This document shows positions 22,321 through 30,881 of a DNA stretch of 64,000 nucleotides, one piece after another. Source of the DNA: Isoptericola chiayiensis (GTDB lineage: Bacteria; Actinomycetota; Actinomycetes; Actinomycetales; Cellulomonadaceae); the NCBI RefSeq assembly GCF_013149805.1, contig NZ_JABEZT010000003.1, positions 434,001 to 498,000 on the forward strand. The letters run 5' to 3'. The notes under the pieces were generated by a model. The model saw only the letters and a program-made list of their open reading frames with translations. It was not told where the DNA came from and did no database searches. Made by a program: the position numbers and the translations under genes. Numbering within the stretch: position 1 is the stretch's first letter; every line of letters starts with the position of its first letter.

Positions 22321-23994
22321 ATGAGCACGACGCTCACCGGAGCGCCGGTCAGTCCGGGGCGCGCCGCGGGGCCGGCCGTCACCATGCCCGACCCGGTGCC
22401 CGAGCCCCGGACCACCCGCGTGGGCAGCGCCGACGTCGAGGCCGCCGTCGAGCATCTCGCGGCCGCGGCGCGCGCGGTCCGCGACGAGCTCACCGAGCGC
22501 GCCGGGCGGGCCACGGGGACGGCCGCCGACCTCCTCGCCGTCACCGCCGCCATGGCGGCCGACCCGGGACTCACCGCGGACGCCGAGCGGCGGATCCGCA
22601 CGGACCGGCTCACCGCCGAGAGGGCCATCTGGGACGCCGCGCGCGCGGCGGTGCGCCAGCTCGAGAAGATGGGGCCGCCGCTGTCGGAGCGGGCGCGGGA
22701 CGTGCGGGACGTGCGCGACCGCATCGTCGCCGAGCTCATCGGGGTGCGGCCACCGGGCGTGCCCCAGTCCGACGTGCCGTTCGTGCTCGTGGCCGAGGAC
22801 CTTGCCCCGGCCGACACCGCCTCCCTCGACCCGGAGGTCGTGGTGGGCGTGGTCACGAGCTCCGGGGGGCCGACGTCGCACACCGCGATCCTCGCCCGGG
22901 CCCTGGGCATCCCGGCCGTCGTCGCGGTGCGCGGCGCGCGGGACATCATCGACGGCGAGACGGTGCTGCTCGACGGCGGGGCCGGCGTCGTCGTGCGCGA
23001 CCCTGACCCGGACACGGTGGCGGCCGCGCAGCAGAAGGTCACGAGCCGGCGTCGGTTCGACGGCACCGGACGCACCGCCGACGGCACCCGCGTCGAGCTG
23101 CTGGCCAACGTGGCCGACCCGGCCGGGGCGCAGGCCGCGATCGAGGCCTCCGCGGAGGGCGTGGGACTGTTCCGCACCGAGTTCTGCTTCCTGGGCCGCA
23201 GCGCCGAGCCCGGGATGTCGGAACAGGTCGCGGCCTACCGGCAGGTGCTCTCGGCGTTCCCGGGACGCAAGGTCGTGGTGCGCACGCTCGACGCCGGTGC
23301 GGACAAGCCGTTGCCGTTCGTGACGTCCGACGGCGAGCCCAACCCGGCGCTCGGGGTGCGGGGTCTGCGCACGGCGTCGTCGCGCCCGGGGGTGCTGGAC
23401 CGCCAGCTCCAGGCGATCGCGCGGGCCGCCGAGGCCGAGAACGCCGAGGTCTGGGTGATGGCCCCGATGGTGTCCACGGCCGAGGAGACCGCGGAGTTCG
23501 TGGCGGCCTGCGCGCGGCACGGCCTGGACACGGCCGGCGTCATGATCGAGGTGCCGGCCGCGGCGCTGCGCTCGTCCGCCGTGTTCGCGCACGCGGCGTT
23601 CGGCAGCCTGGGCACCAACGACCTGATCCAGTACACGATGGCCGCCGACCGTGTGCTCGGCGAGCTCGCCGCGCTGTCCTCCCCGTGGCAGCCGGCGGTC
23701 CTGGAGCTGGTCCGCACCACCTGCAGGGGTGCCGCGGAGCACGACCGTCCGGTCGGCGTGTGCGGCGAGGCGGCGGCGGACGCGACGCTGGCGCCGGTGC
23801 TGGTCGGCCTGGGTGTGCGCTCGTTGTCGATGACGCCGCGTGCCCTGGCCGACGTCGCGGCCGTTCTGGGGCGCGTGAGCGACGCGGAGTGCGTCGAGCT
23901 GGCGGAGCTGGCGCTGGGCCAGGACGACCCGATCGCCGCGCGCCAGGCGGTGCGCGACCGGATCCGGCCGGTGCTCACCGACCTGGGTCTGTGA
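22321..23994 (+). CDS. ptsI: Phosphoenolpyruvate-protein phosphotransferase (PTS enzyme I)
   Basis: Enzyme I moves the phosphate of PEP to HPr and starts the PTS cascade. The 557-residue protein has the N-terminal HPr-binding and phosphohistidine domain, with the active H187 in GGPTSHTAILARALGIPAVV, and a C-terminal PEP-binding barrel with RTEFCFLGR, RTLDAGADKP and GSLGTNDLIQYTMA. The ATG at 22321 is preceded by GGAGG at 8 nt; longer in-frame starts lack support. It is divergent from an EIIA gene. Length and motifs are complete. Confidence 0.97.
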   Translation: MSTTLTGAPVSPGRAAGPAVTMPDPVPEPRTTRVGSADVEAAVEHLAAAARAVRDELTERAGRATGTAADLLAVTAAMAADPGLTADAERRIRTDRLTAERAIWDAARAAVRQLEKMGPPLSERARDVRDVRDRIVAELIGVRPPGVPQSDVPFVLVAEDLAPADTASLDPEVVVGVVTSSGGPTSHTAILARALGIPAVVAVRGARDIIDGETVLLDGGAGVVVRDPDPDTVAAAQQKVTSRRRFDGTGRTADGTRVELLANVADPAGAQAAIEASAEGVGLFRTEFCFLGRSAEPGMSEQVAAYRQVLSAFPGRKVVVRTLDAGADKPLPFVTSDGEPNPALGVRGLRTASSRPGVLDRQLQAIARAAEAENAEVWVMAPMVSTAEETAEFVAACARHGLDTAGVMIEVPAAALRSSAVFAHAAFGSLGTNDLIQYTMAADRVLGELAALSSPWQPAVLELVRTTCRGAAEHDRPVGVCGEAAADATLAPVLVGLGVRSLSMTPRALADVAAVLGRVSDAECVELAELALGQDDPIAARQAVRDRIRPVLTDLGL

Positions 23995-24007
23995 GGCCGC
24001 CCGCCCT

Positions 24008-24090
24008 CCACCGCTGCGGGCGCACTTCCTGGCCCGTGATGACCGTGATGTCCAGGTCTGGAACCAAAGGAAGTGCGCCCACAACGGTGG
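24008..24090. repeat. 83-bp palindromic element between ptsI and the aldo/keto reductase gene
   Basis: The arms 24008-24030 and 24068-24090 match as reverse complements at 21 of 23 positions, with the core GGGCGCACTTC/GAAGTGCGCCC around a 37-nt centre. It lies between convergent genes and closely resembles the element at 56639-56723 in length, core and the following GGCCCGT-ATG word. It may act as a bidirectional terminator. Confidence 0.8.
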
Positions 24091-24121
24091 GTGCGGTCGG
24101 CGGGGACGCCGGCGCGCCGGT

Positions 24122-24967
24122 TCAGCGGCCGGTGTTGTTCATCTCGTCCGGGTGCGAGCCGACCCGCTCGCCGCGGTCCAGGGCCGTGATGTCCGCCATG
24201 TCGGCTTCGGAGAGCTCGAAGTCGAAGAGCGCGAAGTTCTCCTTGATCCGCTCGGGCGTCACCGACTTCGGGAAGATCACGTCGCCGCGCTCGATGTGCC
24301 AGCGCAGCACCACCTGCGCGGGCGTGCGGTCCAGGTTCCCGGCGATGCGCACGATCGTCGGGTCCTCCAGCACGGCACCCCGGCCCAGCGGCGACCACGC
24401 CTCCGTCACGATGCCGTGCTCGGCGTCGACGGCGCGCACGTCCTCGTTGCCGAGCCACGGGTGCACCTCGATCTGGTTCACGGCCGGGACCACGGTGGAC
24501 TCGTCCATCAGCCGGCGCAGATGGTGGGGCTCGAAGTTCGACACCCCGATCGCCCGCGCCCGCCCGGACCGGTAGATCTCCTCCAGGGCTCCCCACGCCT
24601 CGACGTACTTGTCCACCTTCGGCAGCGGCCAGTGGATGAGGAACAGGTCGACGTGCTCGAGGTGCAGCTCCTTGAGGGTCTTGTCGAACGCCGCCAGCGC
24701 GTCGTCGTGCGCGTGGAACGCGTTGTTCAGCTTGCTCGTGACGAACACGTCGTCGCGGTCCAGGCCCGACTCCGCCAGAGCCTCGCCTACGCCGCGCTCG
24801 TTGCGGTACATCTGCGCGGTGTCGATGTGCCGGTAACCGATGTCGAGCGCCTGGGCCACGACGTCACGGGTCTGCTCCGGCGGGATCTGGAAGGTGCCGA
24901 ACCCCAGCTGGGGGATCGACACGCCGCTGTTGAGGAGGAGGTCGGGGATCTGCTGCTCGGTGCTCAT
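24122..24967 (-). CDS. Aldo/keto reductase (2,5-diketo-gluconate reductase-like)
   Basis: This NADPH-dependent carbonyl reductase of 281 residues has the full catalytic tetrad: D49 and Y54 in HIDTAQMY, K79 in VTSKLNN and H112 in LFLIHWPLP. The length and the opening IPQLGFGTFQIP place it with the short AKR5-like bacterial enzymes. The natural substrate is unknown. It ends next to the palindromic element shared with ptsI and is divergent from a small unknown gene. Confidence 0.95.
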   Translation of the reverse strand: MSTEQQIPDLLLNSGVSIPQLGFGTFQIPPEQTRDVVAQALDIGYRHIDTAQMYRNERGVGEALAESGLDRDDVFVTSKLNNAFHAHDDALAAFDKTLKELHLEHVDLFLIHWPLPKVDKYVEAWGALEEIYRSGRARAIGVSNFEPHHLRRLMDESTVVPAVNQIEVHPWLGNEDVRAVDAEHGIVTEAWSPLGRGAVLEDPTIVRIAGNLDRTPAQVVLRWHIERGDVIFPKSVTPERIKENFALFDFELSEADMADITALDRGERVGSHPDEMNNTGR

Positions 24968-25080
24968 CTGCCCATCGTGACCACAACCGGCCACCGCGCG
25001 CGACCCCGGTGCGTGACTCCGGTCGCGGCGGGCCGCCGTCGGCGGGGGCACAATGGAAGGAGCACCCGGGAGGTCATCCG

Positions 25081-25302
25081 ATGGTCACGAGGGACGAGGC
25101 ACGAGCCGCCAAGAGCATGCTGCGCGAGCGTCTGCAGCGCGTCGACGGCGTGCAGGGCGTCGGGCTGACGCAGCGCGGGGAGTCGCACGAGTGGATCCTG
25201 CAGGTCGACGTCGCCGACGTCCGCGCCCGCAAGGACGTGCCGCCCGACGTCGAGGGCGTCCCGGTGACGGTGTGCGTCGTGGGGGCCGTGCAGCCGTTGT
25301 GA
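25081..25302 (+). CDS. Small unknown protein, possible stand-alone domain
   Basis: The 73-residue soluble protein starts at an ATG with a strong GGGAGG 8 nt upstream. The order GVQGVGLTQRG, then a beta strand WILQVDV, then VPPDVEGVPVTVCVVG recalls the small N-terminal domain found before some bacterial trypsin-like proteins (GVxGVG...IPxxIxGVPV). This similarity is my own reading and is not proven. It lies 25 bp before the thioredoxin-NHL gene on the same strand. Confidence 0.75.
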   Translation: MVTRDEARAAKSMLRERLQRVDGVQGVGLTQRGESHEWILQVDVADVRARKDVPPDVEGVPVTVCVVGAVQPL

Positions 25303-25327
25303 CGGTTCGGTGCCGCAGAATGGACCG

Positions 25328-27337
25328 GTGAGCACCACCGCACTGCCCAAGGTCCGCGCCTCCGCCCTCACCGGGCGTGGCTGGCTGAATACCGGCGGCA
25401 AGGATCTCGCCCTCGCCGATCTGCGGGGCAAGGTCGTCGTCCTCGACTTCTGGACGTTCTGCTGCCTGAACTGCCTGCACGTCCTCGACGAGCTGCGCGA
25501 GCTCGAGGAGTCCCACCGCGACACCCTCGTGATCGTGGGCGTGCACTCGCCGAAGTTCGCCCACGAGGCCGACCCGGACGCCCTCGCCGCAGCCGTGGAA
25601 CGGTACGACGTGCGCCATCCCGTGCTCGACGACCCGGAGCTGACCACCTGGGACGCCTACACGGCCCGCGCCTGGCCGACGCTCGTGGTCATCGACCCGG
25701 AGGGCTACGTCGTCGCGCAGATGGCGGGCGAGGGGCACGGGTCGGCGCTCGCGGGGATCGTGCGCGATCTGGTCGCCGAGCACGAGGCGAAGGGGACGCT
25801 GCACCGGGGCGACGGGCCGTACGTGCCGCCGACGCCGGAGGCGACCACGCTGCGGTTCCCGGCGAAGGCCGTGGCGCTGCCGGGCGGCACGTTGCTCGTG
25901 GCGGACGCCGGGCATCACGCCCTGGCGGAGCTGGCGTCCGACGGCGAGACCCTGGTGCGGAGCATCGGCTCGGGCGAGCGCGGACTGGTCGACGGCGGGC
26001 CGGTCGACGGCGGACCGACGTCCCCGGGCGCGCACGAGGCCCGGTTCAGCGAGCCGAACGGGCTGTGCCTGGTGCCCGAGCCGCTGCGGGAGCGCCTCGG
26101 CTACGACGTGCTGGTCGCGGACACGGTGAACCACGCGCTGCGCGGTGTACATCTCGAGTCCGGCCAGGTGTACACCGTGGCGGGCATGGGTGAGCAGTTC
26201 ATGGTCGGAGCCGTGGACAACGTGGCGGGGACCAGCGCGCCGTTCGACCCGGACCGCACCTACCCGGCCCGGGAGGTCAAGCTGTCCTCGCCGTGGGACG
26301 TCGCCTGGTCCGAGGCGCTGGACGCGTTCGTCGTCGCCATGGCCGGCAACCACACGCTGTGGACCTTCGACCCCGTCGCGCACGACGGCACGGGCGCCCT
26401 GCGGCTCCTCGCCGGCACCATGAACGAGGGGCTCGAGGACGGGCCGGGTGCCGACGCGTGGTTCGCCCAGCCCTCGGGCCTGACCGCCTCGCTCGACGCC
26501 GACGGCGCCCCCGACGGCAGGTTCTGGCTGGCCGACGCCGAGACGTCCGCGTTGCGCCGGTGCACGCCCGCCCGGATGGGCGGGATCGAGGTCCGTACCG
26601 CGGTCGGGCAGGGACTGTACGACTTCGGGCACCGGGACGGCGCCGCCGGGGAGGCATTGCTGCAGCACCCGCTGGGCCTGGCGACGCTGCCGGACGGGTC
26701 CGTCGTCGTCGCCGACACCTACAACGGCGCCCTGCGGCGTTACGCCCCCGCCGCCGACGGCGGTCCCGGCGAGGTCACGACCCTCGTGACGGGCCTCGCC
26801 GAGCCGAGCGACGTCGTCGTGCAGCCGGACCCGGCCGCCGGCACCCTGCACCTGCTGGTGGTCGAGTCCGCCGCGCACCGCCTCACGCGCGTCGCAGTGC
26901 CCGCCGACCTGGCCGGCCAGGTGCTCGACGCCGGCTCCCACCGCGTCACGCGGGCGGCCACCGCGGTCGCCGCCGGCGAGGTCCGCCTCGAGGTCCCGTT
27001 CACGCCCGCCCCCGGCCAGAAGCTCGACGACCGGTTCGGCCCCTCCACCGAGCTCACCGTCAGCGCCACCCCGCCGGAGCTGCTGCTCGACGGCAGCGGG
27101 ACCGGCACCGACCTCACCCGCACGCTCCACCTCGACGCCACGGTCGGCGCGGGTGTGCTGCACGTGACCGCCAAGGCCGCCTCCTGCGACCTGCCGCCCG
27201 CGGACGTGCCGCTCGGCCCCGACGGCGAGCCGGAGGACTTCTTCGGAGCCTGCCACCTCGCCCAGCAGGACTGGGGCGTGCCCGTGCACGTCAGCGCCGA
27301 CGGCGAGGCCACGCTCACCCTCCCGCTGCGGGGCTGA
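25328..27337 (+). CDS. Thioredoxin-like / NHL-repeat protein
   Basis: The protein of 669 residues has an N-terminal thioredoxin fold (about 10-165) with the redox motif FCCLNC and the cis-proline in ARAWPTLVVI, followed by an NHL-type beta-propeller (about 180-540) with repeated blocks such as LLVADAGHHALAEL, VLVADTVNHALRGV and VVVADTYNGALRRY, and a C-terminal beta domain. No signal peptide is visible, so it acts in the cytosol. Homologues occur across actinobacteria and in animal NHLRC2; the substrate is not known. The GTG start is 6 nt after a CAGAAT hexamer, with no ribosome binding site. A hairpin follows the stop. Confidence 0.92.
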   Translation: MSTTALPKVRASALTGRGWLNTGGKDLALADLRGKVVVLDFWTFCCLNCLHVLDELRELEESHRDTLVIVGVHSPKFAHEADPDALAAAVERYDVRHPVLDDPELTTWDAYTARAWPTLVVIDPEGYVVAQMAGEGHGSALAGIVRDLVAEHEAKGTLHRGDGPYVPPTPEATTLRFPAKAVALPGGTLLVADAGHHALAELASDGETLVRSIGSGERGLVDGGPVDGGPTSPGAHEARFSEPNGLCLVPEPLRERLGYDVLVADTVNHALRGVHLESGQVYTVAGMGEQFMVGAVDNVAGTSAPFDPDRTYPAREVKLSSPWDVAWSEALDAFVVAMAGNHTLWTFDPVAHDGTGALRLLAGTMNEGLEDGPGADAWFAQPSGLTASLDADGAPDGRFWLADAETSALRRCTPARMGGIEVRTAVGQGLYDFGHRDGAAGEALLQHPLGLATLPDGSVVVADTYNGALRRYAPAADGGPGEVTTLVTGLAEPSDVVVQPDPAAGTLHLLVVESAAHRLTRVAVPADLAGQVLDAGSHRVTRAATAVAAGEVRLEVPFTPAPGQKLDDRFGPSTELTVSATPPELLLDGSGTGTDLTRTLHLDATVGAGVLHVTAKAASCDLPPADVPLGPDGEPEDFFGACHLAQQDWGVPVHVSADGEATLTLPLRG

Positions 27338-27343
27338 CCCCGC

Positions 27344-27361
27344 GTCCACCGTCCGGTGGAC
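27344..27361 (+). terminator. Hairpin after the thioredoxin-NHL gene
   Basis: GTCCACCG and CGGTGGAC are perfect 8-bp arms with a 2-nt loop, 7 bp after the stop. The stem stands alone between this gene and the Mrp operon. Confidence 0.6.
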
Positions 27362-27474
27362 TACTGTGACCAGGGCCATCGCCGTCCGCCGAAGGAGCCC
27401 GGAGCGCCGCCGCGCCGTCGCGGCGCCGCCCGGATAGGGTGATGCTCCCGCCCGCCCCCGACGGACGGAGTGCC

Positions 27475-30360
27475 GTGCTCCAGATCCTGCTGCTCACCTT
27501 CGCGTCGGCGCTCGTCGCGCCCGCCCTGGTGACGTGGTGGGGTCGTCGTGCCTTCTGGGTGCTGGCGCTGGGTCCGGCGTCGGCCGCCGGCTACGCGATC
27601 GCCGTCGCCGACCAGGTCGCCGCCGGCGACCACCCCACCCAGCACGTGCCCTGGGTGCCCGGCCTCGAGCTCGCCGTCGACCTGCGCCTCGACAGCCTCG
27701 CCTGGCTGATGCTGCTCGTCGTCGGCGGCGTCGGTGCGCTGGTGCTGCTGTACTGCTCGGCCTACTTCGCCCGCGACGCCGTGGGCACCGGCCGGTTCGC
27801 GGGCACGCTGACCGCTTTCGTCGCCGCGATGATCGGGCTCGTCGTGGCCGACGACCTGCTGCTGCTGTTCGTGTTCTGGGAGCTGACCACGGTCTTCTCC
27901 TACCTGCTCATCGGCCACTACGCGGACCGCAAGGCCTCCCGTCGCGCGGCGATGCAGGCGATCGTGGTCACCACGGCGGGCGGGCTGACGATGCTCGTCG
28001 GGCTCATCGTGCTCGGCGTGTCCACCGGGCAGTGGCGGATCTCCGAGGTGGTGGCCGACCCGCCCACCGGCGCGCCCGCCGTCGTCGCCGCGCTGTGCCT
28101 GCTCGCGGGTGCCGCCACGAAGTCCGCGCTCGTGCCCTTCCACTTCTGGCTGCCCGCCGCGATGGCGGCACCCACCCCCGTGTCCGCCTACCTGCACGCC
28201 GCCGCCATGGTGAAGGCCGGCGTCTACCTCGTGGCGCGGTTCGCCCCCGGCCTGGCGGACCTGCCCGTGTGGCGGTGGACCGTGGTGCTCGCCGGGGGCG
28301 GCACGCTCCTGCTCGGCGGGTACCGCGCGCTGCGCCAGCACGACCTCAAGCTCGTCCTCGCGTTCGGCACCGTCTCCCAGCTCGGGCTGCTCGTGCTCCT
28401 GCTGGGCCTGGGGACCCGGGCGGCGGCACTGGCCGGGCTCGCGCTCCTCGGCGCCCACGCGATGTTCAAGGCCGCGCTCTTCCTCGTCGTCGGCGCCGTC
28501 GACGTCGCCGCGGGCACCCGCGACCTGCGCAAGCTGTCCGGGCTGTGGCGGTCCATGCCCGTGGCCGCCGCCGCCGGCGTGCTCGCCACCGCATCCATGA
28601 TCGGGCTGCCGCCCCTGGCCGGCTACGTCGCCAAGGAGGCCGCCCTCGAGGGCCTGTGGCACGACGTCACCCACGGCGGCGGGACCCTCGCGGTCGTCGC
28701 GCTGGTCGCCGTCGTCGTCGGCTCCGTCCTGACCGTCACCTACGGGCTGCGCTTCGTCTGGGGCGCGTTCGGCACCAAGCGGTCCCTGCCCGACGACGTC
28801 GCCCCGGTCACGCGGGTCCGTCGCCAGTCGTGGCTGCTGGTCGGACCGCCCGCCGTCCTCGCCCTGCTGGGCCTCGCCGTCGCGCTCGTGCCGGCCACCG
28901 GCGAGCACCTGCTCGCCCCCTACGCCGACACCTACCCGAGCGGCGACCCCGGGCACCTGGTGCTGTGGGCGGGACTCACGCCGGCGCTCGTGATGTCCGC
29001 GGGGATCCTCGCCGTCGGTGCCCTGCTGTTCTGGCAGCGGGTGCGCGTCGAGCGGTGGCAGGAGGCCCTGCCGTCCGCGCGCGGCGCCGACGTCGTCTAC
29101 CGGCGGGGGATGCGCCGCCTCGACGACCTCGCCGCCGACGTCACGGCCGCGACCCAGCGCGGGTCCCTGCCCTTCTACCTCGGCATCGTGGTGCTGGTGC
29201 TGGCGCTCGCCCCCGGCGCCGTGATCCTGACCGGGCTGGTGGGCGGCACGTCGGTGGCGCTCGAGGTACGCCCCTGGGACGAGCCCGCCCAGGCGGCGGT
29301 GGTCGCGATCGTCGCCGTCGCCGCCGTCCTCGCCGTCCGCGCCCGGCGCCGGCTCAAGGCCGTCGTGCTCGTCGGCGTCGCCGGCTACGCCAACGCCGCC
29401 CTGTTCCTGCTGCACGGAGCCCCCGACCTGGCGCTGACCCAGGTGCTGGTCGAGACCGTCACGCTCGTGGTGCTCGTGCTGGTGCTGCGCCGCATGCCGC
29501 CGTACTTCACCGACCGGCCCCTGGCGGCGAGCCGGTGGGTGCGCCTGGCGCTCGCCGTGGTCACCGGCGTCGTCATGATGGCGCTGACGGTCGCGGCGCC
29601 GCTCGCCCGGGTCGCGGACCCGATCAGCGTGGACTTCCCCGCGGAGTCCGTGGAGTACGGCAGCGGCCGCAACATCGTCAACGTCACCCTCGTGGACATC
29701 CGCGCCTGGGACACGGTCGGCGAGCTGTCCGTGCTGCTCGTCGCCGCGACCGGGGTGGCCTCCCTGGTGTTCCTGCGGCAGCGCAGCGGCGAGGTGCTGC
29801 GGCTCTCGCGCGCACCCGGCCAGGACGGGGACCGGTCCGAGTCGCGCGGGCAGTGGCTCGTCGCCGGGCGCACCCTCGCCCCCGGACGTCGCTCGGTGAT
29901 GTTCGAGGTGGTCACCCGCCTGGTCTTCCACGCGATGGTCGTCTTCGGGCTGTTCCTGCTGTTCAGCGGCCACAACGCACCCGGCGGCGGGTTCGCGGCC
30001 GGGCTCATGGTCGGTATCGCGCTGGCGGTGCGCTACCTCGCGGGCGGCCGCTACGAGCTGGGCGAGGCGATGCCGGTGCCGCCCGGCCTGCTCCTCGGCA
30101 CCGGCCTGTTCCTCTCGGCCGGCGTGGGCCTGTTCGCCCTGCTCACCGGCAACGAAGTGCTGGAGAGCTTCACGTACGACTTCCACGTGCCGCTGCTCGG
30201 CGACGTCCACCTGGTCACGTCGCTGTTCTTCGACGTCGGGGTGATGCTGCTGGTCGTGGGCCTGGTGCTGGACGTGCTGCGCACGCTCGGCGCCGAGATC
30301 GACCGGCAGGGCGAGCTGCCCGAGCAGGTCGTGCGGACCGCGGGGGAGGAGCAGCGATGA
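27475..30360 (+). CDS. mrpA: Na+/H+ antiporter subunit A fused to subunit B
   Basis: This is the large Mrp subunit, 961 residues and about 20 helices. Residues 1 to about 800 are the NuoL-like MrpA part, with the proton-channel segments FVFWELTTVFSYLLIGHY and PFHFWLPAAMAAPTPVSAYLHAA. From about residue 810 an MrpB domain follows (FSGHNAPGGGFAAGLMVG), as is usual in actinobacteria. I chose the GTG at 27475 because homologues start with MLxILxLTF and GGAG precedes it; a GTG at 27439 and an ATG at 27442 in the same frame would add 11-12 residues. It is the first gene of a tightly overlapping operon that builds the hetero-oligomeric antiporter for sodium efflux and pH control. Confidence 0.95.
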   Translation: MLQILLLTFASALVAPALVTWWGRRAFWVLALGPASAAGYAIAVADQVAAGDHPTQHVPWVPGLELAVDLRLDSLAWLMLLVVGGVGALVLLYCSAYFARDAVGTGRFAGTLTAFVAAMIGLVVADDLLLLFVFWELTTVFSYLLIGHYADRKASRRAAMQAIVVTTAGGLTMLVGLIVLGVSTGQWRISEVVADPPTGAPAVVAALCLLAGAATKSALVPFHFWLPAAMAAPTPVSAYLHAAAMVKAGVYLVARFAPGLADLPVWRWTVVLAGGGTLLLGGYRALRQHDLKLVLAFGTVSQLGLLVLLLGLGTRAAALAGLALLGAHAMFKAALFLVVGAVDVAAGTRDLRKLSGLWRSMPVAAAAGVLATASMIGLPPLAGYVAKEAALEGLWHDVTHGGGTLAVVALVAVVVGSVLTVTYGLRFVWGAFGTKRSLPDDVAPVTRVRRQSWLLVGPPAVLALLGLAVALVPATGEHLLAPYADTYPSGDPGHLVLWAGLTPALVMSAGILAVGALLFWQRVRVERWQEALPSARGADVVYRRGMRRLDDLAADVTAATQRGSLPFYLGIVVLVLALAPGAVILTGLVGGTSVALEVRPWDEPAQAAVVAIVAVAAVLAVRARRRLKAVVLVGVAGYANAALFLLHGAPDLALTQVLVETVTLVVLVLVLRRMPPYFTDRPLAASRWVRLALAVVTGVVMMALTVAAPLARVADPISVDFPAESVEYGSGRNIVNVTLVDIRAWDTVGELSVLLVAATGVASLVFLRQRSGEVLRLSRAPGQDGDRSESRGQWLVAGRTLAPGRRSVMFEVVTRLVFHAMVVFGLFLLFSGHNAPGGGFAAGLMVGIALAVRYLAGGRYELGEAMPVPPGLLLGTGLFLSAGVGLFALLTGNEVLESFTYDFHVPLLGDVHLVTSLFFDVGVMLLVVGLVLDVLRTLGAEIDRQGELPEQVVRTAGEEQR

Positions 30361-30881
30361 TCGTCCTGGAGAACACCCCCTCGGCGGTGCTGGTGCTGGC
30401 GATCGGCGTGCTGTGCGGCGCCGGCGTGTACCTGCTGCTCGAACGGCCCCTCACCCGCATCCTGCTGGGGTTCATCCTGCTGTCCAACGGCGTCAACCTC
30501 ATGCTCCTCGTCGCCGGCGGCAAGGCCGGCGCGTCGCCGATCGTCGGCAGCGCGCCCGAGGACGAGCCGATGAGCGACCCGCTGGCCCAGGCGATGACGC
30601 TCACCGCCATCGTCATCACCCTCGGGCTGACGGCGTTCATCCTCGCGCTGGCCTACCGGTCCTGGCAGCTGCACGGCCACGACGAGGTCGCCGACGACGT
30701 CGAGGACCAGCGTGTCGCACGGCAGGCCGCGCTCAACGCGCCCGCGTACACCGACGCCGACGCCGACGAACCCGGCACCACGCTCGACGAGGAGGCCGCC
30801 GAAGTGCACGACGACGTCGTGCGCGACGGCGACCCCGACCCGACGCCGGGAGACGCGCCGCGCCGGGGGTGGGACGCATGA
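30357..30881 (+). CDS. mrpC: Na+/H+ antiporter subunit C
   Basis: This NuoK-like subunit has three helices in residues 1-105, with LLLERPLTRILLGFILLSNG and the usual DPLAQAMTLTAIVITLGLTA. It then carries an unusually long acidic tail (about 110-174, rich in Asp and Glu), making 174 residues against roughly 110-125 in many homologues. The ATG overlaps the mrpA stop. Confidence 0.94.
   Translation: MIVLENTPSAVLVLAIGVLCGAGVYLLLERPLTRILLGFILLSNGVNLMLLVAGGKAGASPIVGSAPEDEPMSDPLAQAMTLTAIVITLGLTAFILALAYRSWQLHGHDEVADDVEDQRVARQAALNAPAYTDADADEPGTTLDEEAAEVHDDVVRDGDPDPTPGDAPRRGWDA

Noticed and set aside
20560-24084. A 1174-codon minus-strand frame covering the protease, PTS IIA and ptsI
   Set aside because: It runs through two plus-strand genes and the PTS IIA gene in the wrong frame, with no recognisable domain.
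27361-30210. A 949-codon minus-strand frame opposite mrpA
   Set aside because: It is the complement of a membrane protein gene. The translated product is rich in His, Gln, Gly and Arg with no helices or motifs, so it is a shadow frame.
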